From: Actinoplanes sp. N902-109
GTDB taxonomy: Bacteria; Actinomycetota; Actinomycetes; Mycobacteriales; Micromonosporaceae
Assembly: GCF_000389965.1 (NCBI RefSeq)
Contig: NC_021191.1
Span: forward strand, 3,969,501 to 4,033,500
Direction: 5' to 3'
DNA length: 64,000 nucleotides
In this document: piece after piece, positions 16,151-23,879 of the stretch
Position numbering within the stretch: the first letter of the stretch is position 1
How the letters are laid out: every line of letters begins with the position of its first letter
Notes under the pieces: generated by a model
Database searches by the model: none
What the model saw: the letters and a program-made list of their open reading frames with translations, nothing else
Told to the model about the DNA's origin: nothing
Program-made: the position numbers and the translations under genes

Positions 16151-17008
16151 TCAGCCGGCGAGGACGATCGAGACGTACTCCTGGACGAGGTCGCTGCTGC
16201 GGGTGCTGTCCCAGGCCAGGCTGACCTGGGTGGGGGCGAGGTCGTCGACCCGGACGTGGGCGACGTCGGGGCGGTGGTAGGACGTGGCCACGGACAGGGG
16301 GAGCACGGCGACGCCGCTGCCCGCGGCGATGTACTCGAGTTTCTCCTCCACCGTCCGCAGCGGCGGCACCGGCCGGCGCGGCCGGTGACCGCGCAGCTCC
16401 AAGGCGATGTCACGCCACTCCGGCAGGGTGTCCGGGTCCTGCAGCAGGTGCTCGGCGGCCAGGTCGGCGACGGCGATGGTGTCCTTGCCCGCCAGCCGGT
16501 GATCGGCCGGCAGCAGGACCACCCGCGGCTCGGTGAACAGCGGTTCGACCGTGAGGCCGTGGACGTCCGCGGGCAGCCGCAGATAGCCCACGTCGACCTG
16601 GCCGTCGCGGACGATGCCGGTCTGATCGGTCCAGTCGGACCGGTACACCTCGACGGAGACCTCGGGATGGCGGCGGGAGAGCTCGCGCACCGCGGCGGTG
16701 ATGATCACGCCCGGGGCGAAGCCGATGGTCAGGGTGCGCTGACCGGCGGCGTCGCGGACCCGGCGTTGCGCGGTGTCCGCGGTGGACAGCAGGGTGCGCG
16801 CGTCGGCCAGGAAGGCTCGCCCGGCCACGGTCAGCTGGGTGCCGCGGGTGTCGCGCTCGAACAGCCGTACCTTGAGGTCCTGCTCGAGCGACCGGATCTG
16901 ACGGGACAGGACGGGCTGGGCGATGTGCAGCGTCTCGGCCGCGCGGCTGAAGTTCTCCACCTCGGCGACGGCGACGAAGTACCGCACCTTGCGCAGATCC
17001 ATATCCAT
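16151..17008 (-). CDS. LysR-family transcriptional regulator
   Basis: 285 residues. The N-terminal winged helix-turn-helix is clear: FVAVAEVENFSRAAETLHIAQPVLSRQIRSLE spans residues about 11-42. A substrate-binding-like effector domain follows. The start at 17008 is set by AGGAGG nine bases upstream; a second ATG six bases on is too far from it. It is divergent from the molybdenum hydroxylase operon across a 100-base gap, the standard arrangement for a LysR regulator and its target, so it probably controls that operon in response to an aromatic or aldehyde substrate (inference). Confidence 0.9.
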   Translation of the reverse strand: MDMDLRKVRYFVAVAEVENFSRAAETLHIAQPVLSRQIRSLEQDLKVRLFERDTRGTQLTVAGRAFLADARTLLSTADTAQRRVRDAAGQRTLTIGFAPGVIITAAVRELSRRHPEVSVEVYRSDWTDQTGIVRDGQVDVGYLRLPADVHGLTVEPLFTEPRVVLLPADHRLAGKDTIAVADLAAEHLLQDPDTLPEWRDIALELRGHRPRRPVPPLRTVEEKLEYIAAGSGVAVLPLSVATSYHRPDVAHVRVDDLAPTQVSLAWDSTRSSDLVQEYVSIVLAG

Positions 17009-17107
17009 GAACGGCTACCTCCTGACCGGGGGTGATGCCTTCAGAGTATGAGCAAGGGTGGCAAAAGGTGTTGGCCGGGTGGTTTGCCCGGTTGCATCGT
17101 CGGGAGA

Positions 17108-17617
17108 ATGGCGATCAACATCAATGGCACGCCGCACGACCCGCCGGACGACCCGCGGGTGTCGCTGCTCGACCATCTGCGCGAGCGGCTCGGGATGCCG
17201 GGCACCAAGAAGGGCTGCGACCAGGGCGCCTGCGGTGCCTGCACGGTGCTGGCCGACGGTGAGCGGATCCTGTCCTGCCTGGCCCTGGCGGTGCAGTACG
17301 ACGGGCGGGCGATCACCACGATCGAGGGGCTGGCCACCGGTGACGGCCTGCACCCGCTGCAGCAGGCCTTCATCGACGAGGACGGCTTCCAGTGCGGCTA
17401 CTGCACCCCGGGGCAGATCTGCTCCGCGGTCGGCATGGCCGCGGAAGCCCGCCGTGGGGTGCCCAGCCAGGTCACCGCGGACCTGACGGCCGAGCGCATC
17501 GAGCTCGGCCACGACGAGCTGAGGGAACGGATGAGTGGCAACCTGTGCCGCTGCGGCGCGCACAACGGCATCGTCGCGGCGATCGGACGCACCTACGCCC
17601 CGGAGGCCGTACGGTGA
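17108..17617 (+). CDS. Molybdenum hydroxylase 2Fe-2S subunit (PaoA/XdhC-type)
   Basis: 169 residues from ATG 17108. The N-terminal plant-ferredoxin-like cluster is GCDQGACGACTV with a later SC in ILSCLA. The C-terminal helical domain has the second pair of cysteine motifs, CGYCTPGQIC and GNLCRCGAHNGI. This subunit passes electrons from the molybdenum site to FAD in xanthine-dehydrogenase-family enzymes. It is first in a three-gene operon and its stop overlaps the next start. GGGAG sits almost against the ATG, too close for a normal Shine-Dalgarno. CATCGT seven bases before the ATG suggests a leaderless start. An in-frame ATG at 17048 would add 20 unlikely residues. Confidence 0.92.
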   Translation: MAININGTPHDPPDDPRVSLLDHLRERLGMPGTKKGCDQGACGACTVLADGERILSCLALAVQYDGRAITTIEGLATGDGLHPLQQAFIDEDGFQCGYCTPGQICSAVGMAAEARRGVPSQVTADLTAERIELGHDELRERMSGNLCRCGAHNGIVAAIGRTYAPEAVR

Positions 17618-18600
17618 AATCCTTTGTGTACGCCCGCGCCACCGACGCCACGGACGCGCTGACCCGGGGCGCGGCCGAGGGCGCGCGGTATCTCGGCGGC
17701 GGCACCAACCTGGTCGACCTGATGCGCGAGACCATCGAGCAGCCCACCGCGCTGGTCGACATCACCGCGTTGCCCGCGACGATCGAGGAGACCCCCGGCG
17801 GCGGGTTGCTCATCGGGGCGGCGGTGCGCAACACCGCACTCGCCGAGCACCGGGCGGTGCGCACCCGGTTCCCGATGCTGACCCGGGCCGTCGTGGCCGG
17901 CGCCTCGGCCCAGATCCGCAACATGGCCACGGTCGGCGGCAACCTGCTGCAGCGCACCCGGTGCGCCTACTTCTACGACACCGGGGGGTCGCGCTGCAAC
18001 AAGCGTCACCCGGGCCAGGGCTGCGACGCGATCGACGGCTTCAACCGCTCGCACGCGATCCTGGGCACCTCACCGTCCTGTGTGGCCACCCATCCCTCGG
18101 ACCTGTGTGTCGCCCTGGCCGCGCTCGACGCTGTCGTGCACCTGGCCGGCCGCGACGGCGAGCGGACCGTATTCCTGGTCGAGCTGCACCGGCTGCCCGG
18201 CGAGCATCCGGAGATCGAGACGGTGCTGCGGCCCGGGGAGCTGATCACCGCGGTCGAGGTGCCACCGCTCGCCTTCGCCGCCCGTTCCACCTACCGCAAG
18301 GTCCGCGACCGGTCCAGCTATGCGTTCGCCCTGGTCTCGGTGGCTGCTGCGCTGGAGGTACGGGAGGGTGCCGTGCACGACGTCCGGCTGGCCCTCGGTG
18401 GTGTCGCCACCAAGCCCTGGCGGGCGTCGCGGGCCGAGGAGGCGCTGCGCGGCCGGCCCGCCACGGCGGAGAGCTTCGCGGCAGCGGCCCACGCCGAACT
18501 GGCCGGGGCCAGGCCGCTGGACGGCAACGGGTTCAAGGTCGATCTGACCGTACGGACGGTGACCGCCGTTCTCGAGCAGCTGAGAGGGGCCGAGGCATGA
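17614..18600 (+). CDS. Molybdenum hydroxylase FAD subunit with extra Fe-S cysteines (PaoB-type)
   Basis: 328 residues starting at GTG 17614, which overlaps the previous stop (GTGA); CGGAGG lies seven bases upstream. FAD-binding segments are YLGGGTNLVDLM and MATVGGNLLQRTRC. The insert that follows, RCAYFYD then RCNKRHPGQGC and SPSCVATHPSD, matches the cysteine-rich loop that carries an additional 4Fe-4S cluster in the E. coli periplasmic aldehyde oxidoreductase subunit PaoB (YagS). The C-terminal CO-dehydrogenase flavoprotein domain is present. This places the complex with PaoABC-type aldehyde oxidoreductases and not with CoxM or XdhB. No Tat signal is seen on the first subunit, so the complex is probably cytoplasmic here. 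Confidence 0.9.
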   Translation: MKSFVYARATDATDALTRGAAEGARYLGGGTNLVDLMRETIEQPTALVDITALPATIEETPGGGLLIGAAVRNTALAEHRAVRTRFPMLTRAVVAGASAQIRNMATVGGNLLQRTRCAYFYDTGGSRCNKRHPGQGCDAIDGFNRSHAILGTSPSCVATHPSDLCVALAALDAVVHLAGRDGERTVFLVELHRLPGEHPEIETVLRPGELITAVEVPPLAFAARSTYRKVRDRSSYAFALVSVAAALEVREGAVHDVRLALGGVATKPWRASRAEEALRGRPATAESFAAAAHAELAGARPLDGNGFKVDLTVRTVTAVLEQLRGAEA

Positions 18601-20885
18601 GCACCGACAGCAGCGCCGTCGCGCTGGGTCCGGAGAGCTGGGGGCCGGGCGCCGGGCCGGACCCGCTGACCGGGCGCAAGCGTGGCCTGGTGGGCGCACA
18701 GGTGTCCCGGGTGGACGGGCCGCTCAAGGTGCAAGGTGGCGCCCGGTTCGCCGCCGAGATCCCGCTGGCCGGCATGGTCCACGCGGCGCTGGCGTTCAGC
18801 ACGGTCGCCCGCGGCCGGATCACCGCCCTCGACACCAGCGCCGCGCAGGCCGCACCGGGGGTCGTGCTGGTGATGACGCACGAGAACGCACCGCGGCTGA
18901 ACCCGGCACCGGCCTTCCTCGCCGCCGAGCTGGGTGCGGCCGGCGACGACGTGCCGATCCTGCAGGACGACGAGATCCACTGGAACGGCCAGCCGATCGC
19001 CGTGGTGCTCGCCGAGACGCGCGAGCAGGCCGACCACGCCGCGTCGCTGATCGAGGCCACGTACGCGGCCGGACCGGCGGTCACCTCCTTCGCGCAGGCC
19101 AAGGCTGCCGGTGTGCAGGACGGCCGGTTCGCGGGTATGCCGCTGGCGTTCCGCTCCGGCGACGCCGAGGCGGCGCTGGCCGGAGCCGCGTACCGGGTCG
19201 ACGTCACCTATCGCACCCCGCGGCACAACCACAACGCGATCGAGCTGCATGCGGCCACCCTCGCCTGGGACGGTGACGAGCTGATCGTGCACGACGCCAC
19301 CCAGGCGGTGAAGCACACCGCCTGGACGCTGGCCCAGGTCTTCGGCATCGACCCGGACCGGGTGCACGTCACCTCCCCGTACGTGGGCGGGGGTTTCGGG
19401 GGCAAGGGTCTGTGGCAGCACCAGATCCTCGCCGCGGCGGCAGCCCGGGTGGCCGGCCGGCCGGTGCGCATCATGCTGTCGCGGGCCGGGGTCTACCGGG
19501 TGGTCGGCGGGCGCGCCGCGACCGAGCAGCGGGTGGCCATCGGCGCGGATGCCGACGGCACGTTCCGCGCGATGATCCACACCGGCACGACGGTCAAGAC
19601 CCGGCACAACTACCTGCCCGAGCCGTTCATCTTCCCGACCATGTGCCTGTACCAGGCCGGCAGCTTCGACCTGGGCGTCCAGGTGGTCGAGATGGACATG
19701 CTGGCCAACACGTTCATGCGGGCACCCGGCGAGTCCGTCGGCAGCTTCGCGCTGGAGAGCGCGATCGACGAGCTGGCCGAGCGGATCGGCCTGGACCCGG
19801 TCGAGCTGCGGTTGCGCAACGAGCCCGCCGCCGACCCGGTCTCCGGGCAGCAGTTCTCGTCGCGGCACCTGGTCGAGTGCTACCGCACCGGCGCCGAACG
19901 CTTCGGCTGGGACCGGCGCGACGCCCGGCCCCGCAGCCGCCGCGAGGGCGAGTGGCTCGTCGGGCTGGGCACCGCCACCGCGACCTACCCCTACCACCGG
20001 ATGCCCGGCGGCGCGGCGCGGATCACCCTCAGCCGCGACGGTCACGCCCGCGTCGAGGTCGCGGCGCACGACATGGGCATGGGTACGGCGACCGCCCAGG
20101 CGCAGATCACCGCGGAGCGGCTCGGCCTCCCGCTCGACCGGGTCACCGTCACCTACGGCGACTCGTCGTTCCCGGGGCTGGTGCTGGCCGGCGGGTCGCA
20201 GCAGACCGCGTCGATCGGCAGCGCGGTGATCGCGGCTCAGCGCGAGCTGGTGGCCGAGCTGCTCAAGCTGGCCGGGGACGACTCGCCGTTGTCCGGGCTC
20301 GACCGCGACGAGGTGGGTGCGGCCGACGGCGGGCTGGCCGACCTGACCGACCCGGCGGCCCGGGAGAGCTACACCGACCTGCTCGACCGGGCCGGGCGCG
20401 ACGAGGTGAGCGCCGAGGCCACCGCGCCGCCGCCGGTGGAGGCGCAGAACTGGTCCATGCACTCGTACGGGGCGTTGTTCTGCGAGGTGCGGGTCAACGC
20501 GGTCACCGGGGAGATCCGGGTGCCGCGCTTCCTCGGCTCGTTCGACTGCGGGCGCATCATCAACGGCAAGACGGCGGCCAGCCAGTTCCGCGGCGGCATC
20601 ATCATGGGGCTGGGCCTGGCGCTGATGGAGCAGACGCTGTTCGACGAGCGCACCGGCCGGATCATGAACCCCAGCCTGTCCGAGTACCACGTGCCCGTAC
20701 ACCTGGACGTCCCGGCGATCGAGGTCATGTGGACCGACATCGCGGACCCGCACGCACCGATGGGTGCCCGGGGGATCGGCGAGATCGGCATCACCGGCGT
20801 CGGCGCGGCTGTGGCCAACGCGGTGCACAACGCCACCGGCACCCGGGTCCGGGATCTGCCCATCACCCTGGACAAGGTGCTCTGA
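18597..20885 (+). CDS. Molybdenum hydroxylase large (Mo-cofactor) subunit (PaoC-type)
   Basis: 762 residues; ATG overlaps the previous stop (ATGA). Landmarks include RVDGPLKVQGGARFAAE at the N-terminus, the molybdopterin-binding YVGGGFGGKG, the FMRAPGE segment, AHDMGMGTATAQAQ, and GARGIGEIGITG near the C-terminus. Glu729 in the last motif is the expected catalytic base. The family hydroxylates aldehydes or N-heterocycles using water. The RAPGE turn before the active site is typical of PaoC-like subunits. No XdhC/MocA maturation gene is next to it, so the sulfurated cofactor must be supplied from elsewhere. The substrate is unknown. Confidence 0.92.
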   Translation: MSTDSSAVALGPESWGPGAGPDPLTGRKRGLVGAQVSRVDGPLKVQGGARFAAEIPLAGMVHAALAFSTVARGRITALDTSAAQAAPGVVLVMTHENAPRLNPAPAFLAAELGAAGDDVPILQDDEIHWNGQPIAVVLAETREQADHAASLIEATYAAGPAVTSFAQAKAAGVQDGRFAGMPLAFRSGDAEAALAGAAYRVDVTYRTPRHNHNAIELHAATLAWDGDELIVHDATQAVKHTAWTLAQVFGIDPDRVHVTSPYVGGGFGGKGLWQHQILAAAAARVAGRPVRIMLSRAGVYRVVGGRAATEQRVAIGADADGTFRAMIHTGTTVKTRHNYLPEPFIFPTMCLYQAGSFDLGVQVVEMDMLANTFMRAPGESVGSFALESAIDELAERIGLDPVELRLRNEPAADPVSGQQFSSRHLVECYRTGAERFGWDRRDARPRSRREGEWLVGLGTATATYPYHRMPGGAARITLSRDGHARVEVAAHDMGMGTATAQAQITAERLGLPLDRVTVTYGDSSFPGLVLAGGSQQTASIGSAVIAAQRELVAELLKLAGDDSPLSGLDRDEVGAADGGLADLTDPAARESYTDLLDRAGRDEVSAEATAPPPVEAQNWSMHSYGALFCEVRVNAVTGEIRVPRFLGSFDCGRIINGKTAASQFRGGIIMGLGLALMEQTLFDERTGRIMNPSLSEYHVPVHLDVPAIEVMWTDIADPHAPMGARGIGEIGITGVGAAVANAVHNATGTRVRDLPITLDKVL

Positions 20886-20891
20886 CCGGTG

Positions 20892-20919
20892 CGGCGCCCG
20901 CCCCGCCCGGCGGGCGCCG
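20892..20919 (+). terminator. GC-rich hairpin after the molybdenum hydroxylase operon
   Basis: Perfect 11-bp arms CGGCGCCCGCC and GGCGGGCGCCG around a 6-base loop, seven bases after the large-subunit stop. There is no U tract, as is common in actinobacterial terminators. Confidence 0.6.
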
Positions 20920-20978
20920 TACCCATCGCCGGCCAGTGAGCGGGGCGTGCGGGCGCAATGGGCCGCTAGGCTGCGGGG

Positions 20979-22511
20979 GTGGCCGACGAGGATGTGGTCC
21001 GGGAGCTGCTCGCCGCGATTCCCGCGGGCTGCACGTGGCTGCTGCCGGTCACCGGGCCGGGCGACGCGGTCGTCGACTTCCGGATCGCCGCCACCAGCGA
21101 CCAGATCCATGACATCTACGGCCGGGGCACCCAGCGGCTCGGCGGTCGCCTGCGCGAGCTGTACCCGTCGATGGTCGGCGGTCCGCTGTGGCAGCTCTAC
21201 CTGGAGGTGCTGCGCACCGGCACGACCGGGACGCTGGACGAGTTCCGGTTCGAGGAGTCGCGTCCCGGGGTGGTCGCCGAGTCCCGCTTCGAGATCAGCG
21301 TGCACCGGGTGCTGGGCGGTCTGCTGGTCTGGTGGCATCGCATCGACGAGCACCGCCGCCGGTTGGAGCGCACCGAGCTGCTGGGCAACCTCGGCTGGGC
21401 CGAGTACGAGCTGAGCACCGGCCGCTCCCAGTGGTCACCGGGGATGTACCGGATCTTCCAGCGCGATCCCGCCGACGGCCCGCTGCCCGGCACCGAACAG
21501 GCCACCGTCGTGCTGCCCGAGGACCGCGGCATCGCCGAGACCGCCTGGCAGACCCTGTACGCCGGGGCCCCCTCCGACGTCACCGTACGGTGCCGGATCG
21601 GCGCGCGGGTCAAGCACCTGCGCATCCTGTCCGACCTGGCCCGGGACGCGGCGGGCCAGGTCGTCAAGGTCTATGCCGTGGCGCAGGACGTCACCGCCCG
21701 CATCGCCACCCGCGGCACCATCGAACGGCTCAGCGACGAGGTGCGGGTGCGGGAGCTGAGCGCGCTCGCCGAGCACCGGCTGGCCCGGCAGATGCAGGAG
21801 CTGATCCAGCCGGTGCCGACCGGCCCGTTCCCGCTGGCCGGGCTGCAGGCGATGGTCAGCTACCTGCCCGCGGAGAGCCCGCTGCAGATGGGCGGCGACT
21901 GGTACCACGCGGAGAGCCTGCCGGACGGCCGGGTCGCCCTTGCGGTCGGCGACGTCGCCGGGCACGGCATGGCCGCCGCGAGCGGCATGGCCCACCTGCG
22001 GTTCGCCCTGACCGCCTGGCTGTCGGTCGGTATCCGCGACCCCGGCCTGCTGCTGCACCATCTCAACCGGCTGTGCGGGCAGCTCGGCAGCACCGCGACC
22101 GCGGTGATCGGCATCTACGAACCGGCCATCCGCCTGCTGCGCTGGGCCCGGGCCGGGCACATGGCCCCGCTGCTCGGCCGGGCGGGCCGCGACGTCGACC
22201 TCGGTCTGCCACCCGGGCTGCTCCTGGGAGCCGAGGACGACACCCGCTTCGCGGTCGCCGATGCCCGGCTGCAGCCCGGCGACATCGTCGTGCTCTACAC
22301 CGACGGGCTGGTGGAACGCCGCGGTGACCTGGCCCGGCGGGGTGCGGAGGTGCTCGCCCACCTGCGTGCGGTCACCGCTGCGCCGGGCGGGGACCCGCTG
22401 CCCCGCCTGCACCGGCTGCTGTACGCGCCCAACCCCGACGACGACACCTGCACGGTGACCGTACGGGTCGCGGCCAGTTGTGGTGACCAGGACCGTTGTC
22501 GGCCCGGCTGA
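20979..22511 (+). CDS. PAS-domain SpoIIE/PP2C-type serine phosphatase
   Basis: 510 residues from GTG 20979. The first about 250 residues look like two PAS-type sensor modules (SQWSPGMYRIF and DVTARIATRGT are typical PAS/PAC pieces). A short coiled region follows, and residues about 285-500 are a PPM/SpoIIE phosphatase with the metal-binding MGGDWYH, VGDVAGHGMAAA, ARAGHMAPLL and LYTDGLVE motifs. Such RsbU/RsbP-type proteins dephosphorylate STAS anti-sigma antagonists in response to stress signals. An STAS and RsbW-like pair lies convergently just downstream and is the natural partner. TAGGCT six bases before the GTG suggests a leaderless message. Confidence 0.9.
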   Translation: MADEDVVRELLAAIPAGCTWLLPVTGPGDAVVDFRIAATSDQIHDIYGRGTQRLGGRLRELYPSMVGGPLWQLYLEVLRTGTTGTLDEFRFEESRPGVVAESRFEISVHRVLGGLLVWWHRIDEHRRRLERTELLGNLGWAEYELSTGRSQWSPGMYRIFQRDPADGPLPGTEQATVVLPEDRGIAETAWQTLYAGAPSDVTVRCRIGARVKHLRILSDLARDAAGQVVKVYAVAQDVTARIATRGTIERLSDEVRVRELSALAEHRLARQMQELIQPVPTGPFPLAGLQAMVSYLPAESPLQMGGDWYHAESLPDGRVALAVGDVAGHGMAAASGMAHLRFALTAWLSVGIRDPGLLLHHLNRLCGQLGSTATAVIGIYEPAIRLLRWARAGHMAPLLGRAGRDVDLGLPPGLLLGAEDDTRFAVADARLQPGDIVVLYTDGLVERRGDLARRGAEVLAHLRAVTAAPGGDPLPRLHRLLYAPNPDDDTCTVTVRVAASCGDQDRCRPG

Positions 22512-22683
22512 TGGGTGGCCGGCCTTCGAGCGGTGGGGGATGTCCAGGGCGGCGAAGTGTCCGGCGGCGCGACGGCGGAACCCGGCGCAGGTAACGGCTG
22601 GGTGCCGTTGTGGACGGCGAGGTTCTGGGTGGCGTGACGGCAGGCCACCGAGACCTCCGGTCCGGGTGCGACGGTCATGGTCC

Positions 22684-23076
22684 CTACGGCTGGAGGTTGA
22701 GGCAGAGCCGCACCAGGGTGCCGCCCGGCACCGCGACGGTGTGCACCGAGTCGCAGATGCGTTCGACGATGGGCAGGCCCCGCCCGCGTGTCGACCCGGC
22801 CGGCGGCATCGCGCGGCCGAACGGGCGCGGCCCACCACCGTCCACGACGTCGCAGATCAACTGGCCGTGGTCGGCCCAGATCCGGATCCGCCCGCCGCCG
22901 CTGGTGTGCTGCAGGGTGTTGGTGGCCAGCTCGCTGACCGCGACGATGAGCAGCTCGACGCGGGTCGCGGCCAGGCCCAGCGCCCGCGCTTGCTCGGCCA
23001 CGAAGGCCCGCACCGTACGCAGGTCGGACGGGGTGGCGTAGCTCAGGCCGGCGGCGTCGTCGGGCTGCTCAGACAC
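22684..23076 (-). CDS. RsbW-like anti-sigma factor / serine kinase (HATPase_c)
   Basis: 130 residues, GTG start. The GHKL fold shows the N-box SELATNTLQHT, the VVDGGG strand and the glycine-rich GRGLPIVERICD. Members bind a sigma factor or an STAS antagonist and phosphorylate the antagonist with ATP. The start overlaps the end of the STAS gene by eight bases, so the two are translationally coupled. No sigma factor gene lies beside it. Confidence 0.88.
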   Translation of the reverse strand: MSEQPDDAAGLSYATPSDLRTVRAFVAEQARALGLAATRVELLIVAVSELATNTLQHTSGGGRIRIWADHGQLICDVVDGGGPRPFGRAMPPAGSTRGRGLPIVERICDSVHTVAVPGGTLVRLCLNLQP

Positions 23077-23395
23077 CGTGACGCTCCGCCGGGGCCTGCA
23101 GCAGCGCGTCCAGCCCGGTCAGCTCCAGCACCGCGGCGACCGGGCCGCCGGCATTGACCACATAGAGGTGACCGTCCCGCCGCTGCGCCGCGTGATGCGC
23201 CGCGACCAGGGCATGCACCCCGGTGGAGTCGAAGAAGGTGACTCCCGACACATCGACGTACACCGACGTGGATCGGCTCACCGCGCCCAGCAAGGCTGCG
23301 GTCAGCTGATCACGTGCGGACAAATCGCAATCGCCGGACAGCAGCACCGTGGTCCGGTCCTGCCCGGCAGCCGTCCGCGCTTCGAAGCTCGCCAT
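23069..23395 (-). CDS. STAS-domain anti-sigma factor antagonist
   Basis: 108 residues from ATG 23395. The STAS core reads TTVLLSGDCDLSARDQL, then VYVDVSGVTFFDSTGVHALV. The serine in FFDSTG is the usual phosphorylation site of SpoIIAA/RsbV proteins. Unphosphorylated, the protein would sequester the RsbW-like kinase encoded just downstream. AGGGAAAGG upstream serves as ribosome binding site. Together with the phosphatase this makes a partner-switching module. Confidence 0.9.
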   Translation of the reverse strand: MASFEARTAAGQDRTTVLLSGDCDLSARDQLTAALLGAVSRSTSVYVDVSGVTFFDSTGVHALVAAHHAAQRRDGHLYVVNAGGPVAAVLELTGLDALLQAPAERHGV

Positions 23396-23879
23396 GAAAG
23401 CGTGCCTTTCCCTGCCGGGGACCCGTCTGCCCACCCATCTTGGCACCACTTGCGCGGAAAAGCCGCACCGCCCTCTCAGAGGGTGTACGGCCGCCTCGGC
23501 TGCCCACCACGAGCAATAGAACCCGGCGGCCGGCCCGGGCACCAGCACCAGCGGTACCGAGACTGCCGAACCCGTGCAGCCCGGCCTGCATCCGTCGAGC
23601 GGGTATGGCGTCGTCGACGAGAACGGCGTGCGGGCCGGCTCGAGCACGTCCGCGGGACAGCCCCGGTCCCCTCGACGTCGCGCTCGCCCGCCGTCAGCTC
23701 CGGTGCGTCCTCGGTGCGGCCCGGAAACCCCCGATGGAGTTGGCCGCGGCGTCTGCGGTCCGGGATGCGCGGAAGCTCGCCTTGCCATGGCTGACAAAGC
23801 GGTTGCCGTATCCGCGCGATATCAGTGCGGACGCCCCGTCGAACCGGGTCAGCGGCGGGATCGGACGATGGACCGACGA
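23396..23879. other. Long intergenic region, no supported gene
   Basis: About 480 bases upstream of the STAS gene and downstream of the FAD enzyme. I see no recognisable protein in any frame. Near the STAS gene there is a perfect CCCTCT-C-AGAGGG dyad (23471-23483) and a GCGG-aaaag-CCGC hairpin; either could be regulatory. A plus-strand open frame (23440-23919) gives a basic, unfamiliar sequence without a start signal. Confidence 0.5.

Noticed and set aside
17075..17091. CCGGG-N7-CCCGG dyad as LysR operator
   Set aside because: Arms of five GC bases are expected by chance in this composition and do not fit a clear T-N11-A box.
22512..22683. Possible small gene between phosphatase and RsbW-like gene
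   Set aside because: Only short frames without start signals or known motifs.
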